From positions 127,073,462 through 127,137,461 of the forward strand of contig CM051455.1 in assembly GCA_028274465.1 (NCBI GenBank): 64,000 bases of DNA, read 5' to 3'. The translations under genes and the position numbers were made by a program. The DNA is from Plantago ovata. Its lineage: Eukaryota > Streptophyta > Magnoliopsida > Lamiales > Plantaginaceae. This document shows, in pieces, positions 1 through 12,593 of the stretch; positions within the stretch are counted from its first letter, which is position 1; the number at the start of each line of letters is the position of its first letter. The notes under the pieces were generated by a model. It saw only the letters and a program-made list of their open reading frames with translations, had not been told where the DNA came from and made no database searches.

Positions 1-1284
1 ACCATTTAAATTTAAACTTTGACCTCATTATTAAAGCGCAAAACCCGAATAAATTTGACCAACATGAGTCGGGACTTGGGACGTTACATTATACCGTATT
101 TGAACTATAGTTATTATCAATTTTTAAAGTCTTCTAACCTTAAATTTAACCAATTCGTATTTAGCTCTTAGGGTTGGATGTGGTGCCTCAGAAATATCAT
201 GGCCTTATCTTATTTTACTCGATTTTTCATTCTTTTTTTTGATAGCATCCCTCAAGGCCCACATTTTATTAAAATGAAGTTCGACTTCTAGTATACATGC
301 TAGATAATTGTCTCCATAGATTTTAGTGCATCAAATTGCAAATTTGAGATTGACATATTTGGATCTATACATGATATATACAAGTTAAGATAATGAACAA
401 AATATGCTTAAACAAAAATAGATCAAACTTCGCCTAGTGGCTAATTAGGTTTATAATTTACCATTGTTGAGGAGCATTTTATTTCATAAATTTACGAAAT
501 TTCTTCTTTTCTTTAAATTCCCATCAATTTTATTAAATTTTGAAAATACCATTTTGTCCTTCTCTAATATTCCAACGGTAATAAACGGTTTTAATACTAC
601 ATTTTACTCTATAAATACCTCAATATTCATTAACAAATCCACACCAGTCTCATTTTGTCCTTCTCATTTGTTTATGCATGCGTTTCAGGCTCCTAAACAT
701 CTGAGTATGAGAGGAGTGACCAGAGTTGGAATGCTTGGTTCGAGAATTGGAGTGACCACCCAATGTACGAGTGTCCCGAATCTCCCTGTGATTTGACATC
801 CTCATGCGCAACCGGCAACTACACCGGCCCAGGTCTCAACCAGAGTCTCATGCACCCAACTCTACCGCAAGCATATTGAAACTATTATCACAAAAACCGA
901 AGAGTAACACCAGATTACCTCTAAGCTCTCTCTACAATCCACAACAACAATCAAACTGCTATCGATTTCGACCTCTCACCTCTCTTCAACCTAACAACGT
1001 AACTACTTTCGCCGTACCTAGCTAGGTAGCCAGGTTTTGATGATATTAGTGCTATACTGCTATGATGGTTGATAAGGCAAACATGGCTCAACTTATGTTT
1101 TACTTGCCTGTTGTCCTGTTTCATCAAGAACCGAACACTAATGTGTTGGTTTAGTAGCAATTCAAGCAGATGTTCACTGTTAGGGCAATTACAAATTTAC
1201 AATGCATACAGTGTTCCAATGAAAACACACAATTTCACAGATATTCTAATCGGAGATGGAGGTATAAGTTTACAAACAAATTAA
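1..1284. other. Upstream flank without a firm gene
   Basis: AT-rich sequence with short open stretches but no convincing complete gene. The only coding-like stretch is a plus-strand open frame without an upstream ATG at 706-879, described separately. I see no transposon ends here. Confidence 0.5.
706..879 (+). other. Coding-like open frame, possible terminal exon
   Basis: An open frame of 57 codons ends in TGA at 877-879. Its composition is protein-like, with three Trp and four Cys, including the stretches DQSWNAWFENWSDHPMY and CPESPCDLTSSC and then GNYTGPGLNQ. A splice acceptor is possible at CTGAG just before 706. No start codon or upstream exon was found, so this may be a gene remnant or a chance open frame. 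I do not recognise the family. Confidence 0.25.
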
Positions 1285-1511
1285 CTTGCATTAACATACA
1301 AGAAGAAGGAAGGAACACTCATGGCTAATCACATATGATAGACAGAGTCAGGGGAAATGAATATGTTCTAAACATCAAACTAATCTTCCAATCTAATAGG
1401 GAAAATTGTGAAACGGAAAAACACTGACAAACAATTTCAGACGCAATATCTTGAAAAAGAATCCAGTCCCAATATATAAAATCAAAACGAATAGTACGAG
1501 GAGGCAGCCTG

Positions 1512-4500
1512 TTACTTGGGGTTCGGAGATGACTTCTTCTTGAGTAAGCTTCCGAATTTTCCAAACAAAGGTTTCTTCTTCTTCTGACTGCTGCTCTGCT
1601 TGATTCCAGAGCCTCCACCGTTTTCAAGGTGATCAGGTGACCTGTTCGCCTTGTCATCATTTTCGACAGCCTCGCCTTTCGACTCCACCTCATCCTCTAC
1701 AGATTCATGCTCCTGCTCTGCATCGGGAGAATAGTCTTTTTCTTCAATCTTGCAGCTTTCCCACATTTTGAACTCGACTTCTGCCAAATCTTCACTTTCC
1801 TTTTCTTTTTCAATGTTGTCTTTACTTTCCGCATTCACTTTGTCACCATTCGAAGTTCTCTCAACAGGTGCATCATCATGAAGATCAGCAACTTCAGTGA
1901 GCTTCTCGTTCACGGGTAGCTGCTCCTTGGTTTCAGAGTGGAGATCAAGCTTAGGCTTCAACTCACCTGTACCGTTTTCTTCAGAAAATTCCACCACTTT
2001 CGGAAGCAAGTCATAGTCCTTCTCACTGTCTGTCAAGTCACCATTCTCCTCTTCTTTCTTCTTGGCTAAAGCTTCTTCGAGCAACTTGGATAACTCTTCG
2101 ACTTTCTCAACTGAAGCCTCTTCTTTTTTCCGTAGCTCCTCATTTTCTCGAAGAATACACTGCAATTCATTTTCTTTATCCATCAAACCCTCTTTTAGTT
2201 TCATGCTCTCAGCCTTTGCCTCACCAAGGACTTCCTGTAAGTAGGCCACTTCCTCCTCAGCTCTGTTGCATGAACTTTTCCAGCGATCTTCCTCCTCCCT
2301 TGTTGCAGATGCTTCTTTTTCTGCCATTTTTAGCAAATTATGAAGACGGTTTATTTCATTTTCCATGGAAGAGTTCTCTTCTCTATATTCTTTCACCGAA
2401 TCCAACAATGCAGACTCCTTCTGCTCCCATTCAGATTTTGAGTTCTCATGCTCGTGTTTTGCCTGTTCAATTGAACTAGTAAGAGCATCGATCTCCTCTT
2501 TTGCATCCTCAAGCATACTCTCGTACTTCTCATTTGTAGCTTTTAGAACAAGTTTCAGATCTTCAATTTGTGTTTCGTAGTTTTCATGCTCAACTTGAAT
2601 CGATAACAGCTTTTCTTTGCTATCTCTTGCTTCAGCTGACACTTCGTGTAAGGCTGATGCCAGACTTTCTAAAGCCTTCTTGCTTTTCTCCTCTTCATCT
2701 CTAGAAGCTTCCAACTCATCTATGAGCTTGTTTTTTTCATCCAAGAGTGTTTGTACATTTGTAGCTGCAAGCCTCTCGTTGTTTAGAGCCTGAATTTTCT
2801 CTTCTTTCACAGCATCAAATTCAGAGCGAAGAGATTCAATCTCTTTCGTCTTTTCAAGTGCTTCCTTTTTAGCCAGTTCGACGAGAACCTCAGATTCATC
2901 TAGATCCCTTTGTTGCCTTCTGACTGAAATTTCAAGCAAGCTTACCTTTTCTTTGAGCGCAGCAATCTCAGATTCTGCATCATGTAACGAAGCATTTCTT
3001 CCTTCAAGTTGCTTTATAACAGACTCCAGAGATTCTGATGAGGATCTCTCCAATCTCTTTGCTTGTTCAGCTTGAGAAGCCAATTCCTCGACCCTTTCAT
3101 GCAACTCCTCAACTAAATTACGCGCATATGATTCGGCCATCTTTGCAGCCTCCAAGTCCACATTAAGCTGTTCTACAGCAGCTTCCTTTTCCAAAAAGTT
3201 CTCCTCAAAGCTTTTTGCCTTCTCAAGTTGTTTACGCAGAAAATCAATCTCGGATTTCAACTCTTCCACAAACTTATCATTCTCTCTAGCCTCCATTTCA
3301 GCTTTCGCATCAAGTGCAGATTGCATTTTTGCCAATTCAGCAGAAATAGCCTGAACCTTTTCCGCATGAATCTCTGCTAGCTTTGTGGCATCGTCAGCAT
3401 GGCTGAGTGCCTGGTTCTTCGCATCACATGTCGCTGCTAGTTCTTGCTTCACTCTCTGAAGTTCTTCGGTGGCTGATATAAGAGTGGCCAAATCCGTCGC
3501 ATGTTGGTTCTTTACTGCTTCAAGTTCGTTCTTCCATTCAGCTTCTTTCTTCTGAGCTGCATCAATTCCTACCTGTTCCAACTCAAGCGTTCGAAATTTT
3601 TCAATCTCAGAATCTTCTTCTGCTCGCTTTTGAGCCACCAAAGCCTCCCTAAGCTTCCCGTTTGCTTCCTCAGCTAAGTTCTGTGCTTGTTTCAGTTCCT
3701 CAAGAGCCTGCACTTTTTCTTTCTCAACCAAACCCAGTTTTTCCTTTGCCTTCTTCAGATCTTCTTGCGCTAGACTTAGTTCAGCTTGAATCTCTGATGG
3801 TTTGACAATTCGACTTGTCTTCTTCTGAGAGAATAAAAGTCGAACATTAAGCTAATAATGCAGAACACAACAGAATGCTGAGGAATTTTAAGCAAAAGAT
3901 ATTTAATATACTAAAAAACTGCAATGTACAAAAAATGGAAAACAAACTCTTAGTACTGCATCATAATACTAAATCTAGGGAATACAAAAAAGTAGAGAAC
4001 CCCAAGAACTTAGGCATCATTGGCCAAACTGCTGAAGAGAGAGAATCGAACATCATGATTGAACTTATCAAAGTTCATTTTGAACTACTTTGAATGGTGA
4101 ATTTCATAGATCACGGCACCAAGAGCTTAAAACAGCCACACGATTTAGTTGCTCATGGTATTACGAATACCAACAAAGATACTTCATAACAATTTAAGGT
4201 TTGATCAGGTAGAAATACTGAATGCTTGCACGCAGTTTAATGAAGGAAGCAAGACCATTCAATTGAGTTGAGACTGCACATACCAAGATGCTGTTTCAAA
4301 CACAAGACACATGACAAACAGCTAAGCAGGGGATCAACTAACATTTTCCAGAAGCCTTAACTTACGTTCTAAGATCACGTTGTTAAATTCATTACACAAG
4401 CAAAAGTCCACATTTGGATGTATATATATTTCTTCATGAACTCAAGAATCTGCAAAAGCTTCTGATTGACTAAATATAACGATGAATTTCTCTGATTCAA

Positions 4501-4993
4501 GGACTTACTTCAACTGGGGTAACCGTGGTCTTGGGAGACCGCACGGCAGGCTTAGATGTAACCGAACCAGGGGAGCGATCAGCGGAAGCACGGGTACTTG
4601 GCAAAGGGGAACCGGAATCAGCATTGGATTTTGGCAGTCCACGGGTAATCCTGCTAACCCTAGGACCCGGTGTTGATGGCTTGGCATTTGGAGTATCAGA
4701 CAAGGCAGATCTGTAATAAAACAAACTGTCAGTTACCAAATTTCAAACCCCCATCTCATCTCATAACTAAAGCAGCAAAAATGCAAGATCCCAAAACAAA
4801 CATCAATTATACAAAATTAAACCCCACATGAACTAAATTCAATTCAAGAACACATAAAGAAGCTAGTCCCCAAGTTGTATGAAGCAGCAGCTGATCAGGC
4901 ATCAAAGAAACATAATGAAGCAGAAAAACCCACATCAGATCCAAGGAATTAAGCATCAAGAAAAACAGCAACTCACTTGGATTTGGTCGACAT
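1512..4993 (-). CDS. WEB family coiled-coil protein (At3g02930-like)
   Basis: Three coding exons on the minus strand: 4993-4977, 4710-4509 and 3824-1512. GT/AG sites join in frame to give 843 aa. The start is the first ATG (MSTKSK), separated by an intron from the rest, as in Arabidopsis relatives beginning MASK. Residues 1-73 are Ser/Pro/Arg-rich and basic, with motifs such as TPGPRVSRITRG and ADRSPGSVTSKP. About residues 80-690 are an almost continuous Glu/Lys/Ala/Leu heptad coiled coil. An acidic stretch follows (about 690-815), then a basic end, KPLFGKFGSLLKKK. This matches the WEB/DUF827 family. WEB1 and PMI2 act in chloroplast photorelocation movement; the At3g02930 branch is only predicted to be chloroplastic and its role is unknown to me. 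The protein has no enzymatic motif. A degenerate partial copy lies at 19044-20815. Confidence 0.9.
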
Positions 4994-4999
4994 GGCGGA

Positions 5000-5540
5000 A
5001 AGGAACGATCTTTAGCAGGAAAAAGGTTGTAAGTTGTTGGAATCGTGGTGGGTTTTCGCTTCTCAAGAAAATGGAGCCATTATCTAGTGAGAGAAAGAAA
5101 AACAAAAACTGTCACTTCCGGATTTTATGCGCGTGGTATTTGAATTGAATTGAATTGTTTGTAAGAAAGAAGAAAAATTACAAATTTACACAATAGTAGT
5201 AGTAGTACCTACAGAAAGAAGTGGTGGTGAAGTAAGTATAAGATTTGGAAGAAAAAAAATGATTTGAGATTCGGTGACGGTGGTGGTATCTGGATGGATG
5301 GAACAAATACAGCTAAAGCCAGTGACTTTGTTCTTTCTGCTTTCCTTTTCTGTCTTTCTATATCTTCTTCTAATTCTAATCTGTAGTAGACTGTATTATC
5401 ATGAAATGACGATAATGGGCTTACCGTGATTCTTGTGAAAAAGCTGAAGGAGACTGGTAAAACTTTTGTCAGAGAGGGGGAAGAAAGAGACGAAAGAAGA
5501 AAAGATATGTGAAGCTGCTTTTATATTTATGTTAAAAGTG
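5000..5540 (-). promoter_or_regulatory. Probable WEB gene leader and core promoter
   Basis: Reading the minus strand, a TATA-like stretch (ATAAATATAAAAGC, about 5519-5533) lies about 530 bp before the start codon. A good donor (ACG|GTAAGCCC) is near 5424 and a pyrimidine-rich acceptor (TTTCTGTAG) near 5208. This suggests a 5'UTR intron. All of it is inferred from motifs; transcript data would decide. Confidence 0.35.
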
Positions 5541-5559
5541 AGAGGAGGACTAGAGGAAA

Positions 5560-7320
5560 TGAAGAAACTTTAATGATGTCTCTCTGCAAGCGAATTTTGA
5601 AAGTGAGATACTGATTTGATATTCTTTGGTTTGGTTTGGTTTGGTAATTTAAGTTTCACCTGCACGCTGCTGCTCGTCTGTTCTTTTCTACTGTTTCAAA
5701 TTTAGTGTCGATGAAGATGATGACGACATTATTTGATTTGATTATGAATTTATTTATTATTATTATTATTCACACACTATTTTTGCAATTATTGCTCATT
5801 AACAAGTTACTTTTATAGCTTCCTCAAACATAAATTTATAAATACTCCCTCCACCCAAAACAATTGTATCATTTTAACTTGATAACAACTAGAAAAGGGA
5901 CATAACTGTTTATCGTTATTGGACCAAGCCCATTAGCATTAACATCAAGTACGACTTACACAACTGTTACCTAAAAGATTGGCACTTGGCATGATGCAAT
6001 ATTACCGTCTTATGAGTTAGGGTTCTCCATGAATAGCTCAAATCCCAAAGAGAAAGGCAATCAACCTAGGATCAACCAAATTATTTCTGTAACGAGGTTA
6101 TTCTTTAATTATTCTTTAACACACATTTACAATCCGAAAGATATACATGGCAGGCATTTTACCTTCCTCGAGTAAAGTTTCATTGCTCCGATGGACCATA
6201 CGACAAATCTATTATATCTGATTAACCTCCTCCAACTTTAAGCTTGTCAGTTGATTTACAAAGTACCATGGAGTTTGTTGTATCAGAAGAAGGAAGTATG
6301 GATTGGTAGCCTAAAGTTGTTACTCTTACATGTATGTAGCTTGTCAAATAGTTTAGATGGATCTTCACCCTATCCAGTTAGGAAAAACTGAATGAAATAA
6401 TAAGGAATTGTAATATGTGATATAAATAAATTTCTAAACTTTCAAGATGAAGGGTTAAAAAAACTTTAATAAAAAAAGAAAATAAAAAGGTTGGTGTTTT
6501 ACTTTTAAGTTAAAGTATGCCAGTTTTTTTGGAAAAGTAACAATATATATATAGTTACTAAAATGTTCATACACCGCTACTTCACGTGACGCCAGACTTA
6601 GCTAGACGCACCGAAGATAGAAAAACATCATGATCTACAGAATTACTGTAGAGGCTCTGAATCTACAATCACGGATTTGAACGAATTGGGGGGCACCATC
6701 GACCTGAAAGCAATACAAAAGCAAATCTAGAGCGGTGAGATTCAAAGGTGACACCAGTGTGGTGTCGACCGAAGGCACTCCGACGCTCAAATTAGTATGT
6801 TTGTGATAGAAAATGTAAGATTAAATGTAAACAATGAACAAAATAGACTTATCCTTGTTATTTCAGATAGACAGAGAGTCGGTCGTGGGACTAGATATGC
6901 TAGGTTGCCTCGGATTTGATATCACCGAAGTCAGACTGAGCTATAAGCCTTGAGCAGAGTGAACGGTTGATTGTTTTCGAGTTGAGAGTGCCTGACAACT
7001 AGAGTTTTAGGGTTGTGAGATTATATGTGCTAGAGAAGGTATTTTCTTCGGAGGCAGACTGGTGAATTATCGTAGAGATTAGGTTTAAAATTAATGTGAG
7101 AATGCTATTGTTTCAAGTATGCGTAGTGAATGTTGGATGATTTTTCCTTCCAGTCGCCCTCTCTTATATAGAGGTAATTCGGAAAGAGTCTCTGCTCTGT
7201 TGAATGTGATCCCGAGATCTAAGGGTCTTCCCCTTATCTCGAGTCTTGGATGACTCTTCAAAGGGAATCAGTTGGAGGCTAACTCGAAACTGAACGAAGA
7301 AGTCCGACGGCATGAGAGAT
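5560..7320. other. Intergenic, no gene seen
   Basis: Holds a short TTTGG microsatellite (about 5623-5648), a TTA run near 5752-5770, and a CTCCCTCC motif near 5846 resembling a Stowaway MITE end without a visible partner. The part from about 6560 is less AT-rich and may be an eroded transposon that later received the TRIM. No intact open frame of note. Confidence 0.5.
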
Positions 7321-7325
7321 ACCCT

Positions 7326-7535
7326 TGTAATACCACATATCCCACATCTCTTAAGAGTGAGTGCAATAAAGGGTATATATGTTAGACCACCACTCTCACA
7401 CGGCATGAGGCCTTTGAGTGATTCCAAAATCAAATCCGTGCGGGCTCAGGCCCAAAGCGGACAATATCCTACTGTTGGGACGTTTGTGGGTACGTCCAAG
7501 AGTAACCACGCGGCCGGATTGGTCGGGTCGTTACA
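7326..7535 (+). repeat. TRIM 5' LTR
   Basis: 210 bp, TG...CA ends, followed two bases later by the primer-binding site. Confidence 0.92.
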
Positions 7536-7663
7536 AATGGTATCAGAGCCTAGACCAACCCAAAGCCCGCACCGGGTGGACAGTTGGTAAAGGTTATTGT
7601 CAGTTTGTCACCCCACCACATAAGGCGCTCGACGAGGACGTCGAGGCTTTAAAGGGGGTAGTT

Positions 7664-7873
7664 TGTAATACCCCATATCCCACATCTCTTAAGAGTGAGT
7701 GGAATAAAGGGTATATATGTTAGACCACCACTCTCACACGGCATGAGGCTTTGGGTGATTCCAAAATTAAATCCGTGCGGGCTCAGGCCCAAAGTGGAAA
7801 ATATCATACTGTTGGGACGTGTGTGGGTCCGTCCAGGAGTAACCACACCGGCCGGATTGGTCGGGTCGTTACA
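7664..7873 (+). repeat. TRIM 3' LTR
   Basis: 210 bp, same ends as the 5' copy, with compensating one-base indels and a number of substitutions. Confidence 0.92.
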
Positions 7874-7878
7874 ACCCT

Positions 7879-8417
7879 AGTTTTAGTCTGTCGAATTCGT
7901 TATAGGGAGACTGATGCTCAATTTGAACTCGTATGTCTCTTTGGTCCTGAGCCAAGAATGTAATGGCCTTAGTGGTCCCCTCCACAATTGAACCACTCAT
8001 AATGAAAGTAGACCGCAATTATGAACTTAACGTGAGGGACCCTGAACGACCATGTTCACTTAGTGGCCCTCTTGACCAAATTTCCTTAGTCAATTGTAGA
8101 GGCAAATTATTACCATTACAGTTTGTCCCCCACTCTTCAAGTCGAGAGTCTTGAGTTGGAGAGTAGAAGTAGCTTGCCTTAGCTTCTAATTTTCGCATAT
8201 TTTGGAGTCAAATATAAAGAATTTTTGAGAGCGTTTTAAGATGCTCAAAATGTTTCTAGCGACCTTAAATAGCATTGGGCTGCCCCTATGTAGTAGAGCC
8301 ATAAAATGTGTTTTTTGAAAACTTGTTAGCACTTAGAGGCATGCTTAATTAGTCGACTTGTGATTTTCTCCAAAGTTTTTAAGGTGCCTCCATGCAGTCA
8401 AGGGGCCATTGAGAAAA
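7879..8417. other. Intergenic flank of TRIM
   Basis: Continuation of the sequence split by the TRIM. No open frame or repeat structure that I can assign. Confidence 0.4.
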
Positions 8418-8843
8418 TTAGACTACTAGACTAGCTACTGACTGAAATGGACGGAGTTGTACAAGATGTTGTGCTTGATTTTCTGGATGTCCGCTGCCAA
8501 CCTTGGCCAAAATGTTAGCAATGACATTACATTCACGATACTGAAAAACTATCAAACTAGCTTTGAACTGCTTAAGAAGACCCTGAATCTGCATCACCAC
8601 TGTCTTGTGCTTCCACATTACTTGATGATCCCTGCAAAATGTATTAAACACAAACATGGAATCAATATTCAGTTGCAGAGCTAGTCTTAAACCATTTTGG
8701 AGAGCAAGTAATTCAGCTTGACTATTATTTGCTATTCCTATATAAGCCGCAACTGCTCGAACAAAGTGGCCATTTGGTCTACGAATGATGACTCCATAGC
8801 CTGCATGACCAGGAGTTCCTAGAGCTGATCCATCACAGTTCAT
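8418..8843 (-). pseudogene. LINE-type RNase H (RVT_3) domain, degenerate
   Basis: A 141-codon open frame shows the fold of plant LINE or orphan RNase H domains. The first strand is NCDGSALGTPGHAGYGVIIR with the first catalytic Asp, then NSQAELLALQNGLRLAL with the catalytic Glu, and the terminal REANxVAD-like block reads ECNVIANILAK. Two expected Asp residues are missing: the usual SDS block reads FVFNTFC, and the final VAD is IAN. It is therefore probably inactive and a leftover of a LINE 3' end. No reverse transcriptase is seen upstream (higher coordinates). Confidence 0.65.
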
Positions 8844-9029
8844 GATAAAATCTAAATTTTTTCTAGGACCCTAGGTACAAGAGATAACATGTTGGTGCTG
8901 CAGTTTTGAAGGATACACTATGTTGTTTATTAAGTTCTCTAAAGTATGCCAGTTGAATGTTATTTGAGAATTATTGTATAGTATTTGAGTAAATTAAACA
9001 AATAATTCTAAATTGGAAAAATAGGAGTT

Positions 9030-9135
9030 AGCACTACAAGGGTTGACGGATCCGGCGACAGATCCATCCGTCGCTGGACAACGCCGATCCGTCGCTGTAA
9101 AACACTAGCGTCGGATCGGCCGATTTAGCGAAAGG
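9030..9135. mobile_element. Possible CACTA-type terminal fragment
   Basis: CACTACAAG at about 9032 is followed by short alternating direct and inverted words (GGCGAC, CCGTCGC, GATCCGTCGC), as in CACTA subterminal repeats. I find no matching opposite end, so this is a fragment at best. Confidence 0.35.
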
Positions 9136-9343
9136 TGAGAAACTTAATTGTTGTGTTTTGAAACCCTCCGGGTCAATCCGGACTCGGTAAGTTTTACGGG
9201 CCGAGATGGCTAAAAGCCGGGTTCCAGGATTTTTCATATTATTATCATAATAATAATAATTACTATTATTATCATAATTATTATTATAAAACATAAAAAA
9301 TGAATGAACAATATACTATGAATGCCCTTTTATGTCATTTTAT

Positions 9344-9474
9344 CAGTTAGCTTATAAGCTCATTCACTAAATACGTACACTAAAATCAACTAGCTTATCA
9401 ACTCATTCACTAAACACGTACACTAAAATCAGCTAGCTTATCAACTCATTCACAAAACACGTACATAAAAATCA
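9344..9474. repeat. Tandem repeat, 43 bp x 3
   Basis: Three consecutive copies of a 43-bp unit containing CTAGCTTATCAACTCATTCAC and ACACGTACACTAAAAT, with a few substitutions. The same family of words continues to about 9542 and reappears, inverted, on both sides of the large retrotransposon near 22230-22268 and 42786-42850. Confidence 0.75.
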
Positions 9475-9959
9475 GCTACCTAATTATCAACTGTCTTTTA
9501 TCAGCTACCAACTAGTTTATCAGCTAGTTTTGCTAAACATAGTCTTCGATTGGATGCTTACGAACTTACTGCTACCACTTTATTCCATGTCACTAATACA
9601 AACGAGATGAGTGAAATTACTAAAGGCAATCCAATGAGACCTAGCCCAATTGGTTCGGCTGAGGTCTTGGGTTTGATTTCCATCAAGTGCGTGATTATAT
9701 CTAACTTATTGCTCGCTTTGCAATGTTTGTGAAATTGTAATGGTATGATCTACGATGGAATAATAACGTATTAATTGACGATGTATGAGTGATGTAGTCA
9801 ACAACAATAAGAATGCGACGGTTTAAAATTAAAATCTTTAACACACTTAAATAAAAGTAAATTATAATGCGACCATTAGGTAATCGTAATCCATTAGTAG
9901 ACCCTCGTCATATTGTTGGTGTTACTGTTTTTTTTTTAAAGATAAATAAGCTTGCATTC

Positions 9960-10560
9960 AAATAGGAGTGTCACAATCGTTTGGGAGGAGTCGCACTTCA
10001 CACGAGGCGTACTCTCACAAATGTCCTTAGATACAACATGTTCAATACAAGATGGACAAATGTCACATTCTTGCGAAGAAAAACTACGAATTACATTAAA
10101 CGAGGAAGTTGATCCTAAGTTCTTATAGCGTTCATATAATTTACTTCTTTCTTTCGCCAAAATGTCCGCCACTTGATTTGACTCCCGATAGACAAAGGAG
10201 ATTTGCTCCACTACTCCTACTTGGTTTGCTAATCGTCTCTAGCTGCATCATCTCCGGCTCCATGATCCTGTAGAAACAATTAACAAGATATTTAGAGTCG
10301 GATTGAATGAGTATATTATTAAAACCTTTACTTATAGCAGGAAGAAGGCCAGCTTTCAAAGCAAGAATTTCCGCAGTATTATTGTCTGCTATTCCAATGA
10401 ACTTAGAACCGACATGTAAGACTTTCCCAAGATGATTCCTAAACACATAACCAACCCCAGCACGTCCAGGATTACAGGGAAGAGTCATCCGTATTGAGCA
10501 TGATTCTATCAACAGGTGGTGGCTGCCATTTGCAGTTTATGATTCGTGTGGCCAACTGGA
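9960..10560 (-). pseudogene. LINE-type RNase H domain, frameshifted
   Basis: Conserved pieces lie in order but in different frames: WQPPPVDRIMLN (about 10549-10500), NPGRAGVGYVFRNHLGK with NNTAEILALKAGL and ILIQSDSKYLVNC (about 10480-10260), then FVYRESNQVADILAKE (about 10200-10150). The catalytic Asp, Glu and Asp blocks are recognisable, but at least two frameshifts separate them. It is a second decayed RNase H fragment, clearly diverged from the one at 8418-8843. Confidence 0.7.
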
Positions 10561-12593
10561 ACTTTAAATTTGACCACATTGTTGAGTTAATGTTTGAACG
10601 TGAACAATATCTCCCACATAAATAAAATTGGATAGTTACAACAATCACATGAACCTCAATCATAATTTAAACTAACCAATGTAAACTTAGTTCCTGATGG
10701 TGCGATCAATCCCACTGGCCTATCAGTCAATCACAATCATTTTCAACCCAAAAAGTAAAATAATTATATTTTAGTCCCCGAATTTGACCAAAAATGCGTT
10801 GATTTGTTTGAAAATTACAATTTGACTTAGTCAAACAGGCTTACGTTTAAAAAAAATTAAAAATAAAACTAACATATATAACTAAAAGGAAAAATTAAAT
10901 AAAAATAGATAAATTTAGAAAAAATTAAGAAAAAAAAACGAAGTAATTAAGGCCTTATTTGTTTTGTAAATTTAGAGTTAATATATATCACCAGCAATCA
11001 AACGTAACTCAACCCTTATTATTAATGTGAAAAATACAACATAAGGCTCGAACCCCAATAGAGATATAAGATTGTTTAGGATATTTTAAGTTATAAGGTG
11101 GTCAAAAAGTAGCGTAGGAGTAGGTTAGATTGGTTGTTTAAAAAAAAAAAGTGAAAAATAAAACTGACTTCAGTCCTACACCGGTACAAACTCACCATGA
11201 CTAAAAGCATAAAACCCCCTAGAATGAGCAGTAACGAGGCAAAGATTTTAAACCCGAGTCGTACAAATTCGAGGCCTACACATGTACGAACTCATCAGGA
11301 TTGACATAAATTAAAGAGAAAACCTCTACCTCCAAGCCCTTAGAATGAGCGGTAACAACGGCAAAGAGTATAAACCTTGTTTTTCACATTAATAAAGGCT
11401 AATACACACCTACCATCCGACCGACAAACAAAGAAAATTAAACCATCAGTAAACAATCCTTCAACCATAGCCTGATTTCATCTCACGACCTTCCTCGTGA
11501 AACGCCACCTGAAAGCAAAAAAACAAAGAGCCGCACTTAACACCCATAAACCAAGACAAAGAAAAACTAAGAAACTCGGGTACTCTCCTAAACAACATAG
11601 TGAAAAGAAAACCTGCCCCAAAACCAAAATACGATTTTTAACGATTTTCAAAAGACGCGACCGATCGTGTATCGTAAAATGGTCTTACGCCAACACGAAG
11701 TCTCAACAAAAACATAACATAACATTTTGAAAATGTAAACTTTTAAAAGAAGTTGTGTCCAAGAGTAAATATCAGAGCAATCTAATCCCAAAAGTACAAA
11801 GTCTCAAACAAACTACGAATCTGTAAACTCAACAGAACTACCAAAACAAAGTCTTGACAAAAAGGGGAAACTCCTACGAAAGCAAATTCTAACTTCGAAG
11901 CGACCTTCCTTAAGTGATCTTTTGATGAACCTGCTTCTCTGGGGAAAAATGTGTAAGGGTGAGTTCCTGGCACTTTTACCGGATCAAGCACATGTTCAAA
12001 ATATAATTGTCACACACACATTCGAAATGTTTAGCATGGTATAACGTATACGAAATAGTAGCTCAATCAGACAATACACTATGGCCACACATACAGTGGT
12101 GGCACACCGTGCCGGCTTTCACACAAAACAATACGATACAATACGATGACAAAACAATGGGAGATCTCCAAAGCACGACAATCCCCTCGAAAGGGTCAAA
12201 CAATTCATAGGCATACCGATGAGCACATTGTCAAACATACAATTAAACCATGCTTTTTCACAAAACAAATCTTTACACACAACAAAAATACAGTTTGGGA
12301 ATTCACATACTTGATCCTCAGTGGAAAAAGATAATTACACCAAGTCCCATATCTTGATATATTATCGGTAGTTTGCAAAATATCACGACATTTAGTAATT
12401 TCAAAATGAAAGCAAAAGTGATAAGAATCCCCCTTACCTCAAAAAGAGCGAACACGAAGCTTTAAGGGTATACGCGGAAGCTCTAACTCTCCTTAACACA
12501 ATCTAGAGCACCTAAGAAGAGTAAGAAAAGAATCACTAAACAAAAAGCTAAGAGAAAAGGTTGGAACAAAAATAATTAGAAAATAGCAGCCTA

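Larger units (their letters stand above)
7326..7873 (+). mobile_element. TRIM (miniature LTR retrotransposon), complete
   Basis: Two 210-bp direct repeats (7326-7535 and 7664-7873) begin TGTAATACC and end GTTACA. They flank only 128 bp. A primer-binding site TGGTATCAGAGC (initiator Met tRNA type) sits at 7538-7549, and a purine tract AAAGGGGGT at 7651-7659 just before the second LTR. The element is bounded by a perfect 5-bp target duplication ACCCT (7321-7325 and 7874-7878). It has no coding capacity, so it must rely on proteins from other elements. The two LTRs differ at roughly a dozen positions by eye, so it is not a recent insertion. Confidence 0.93.

Noticed and set aside
7312..7880. Several 60-100 codon frames over the TRIM
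   Set aside because: They run across LTR borders and PBS of a non-coding element; products are just LTR translations.
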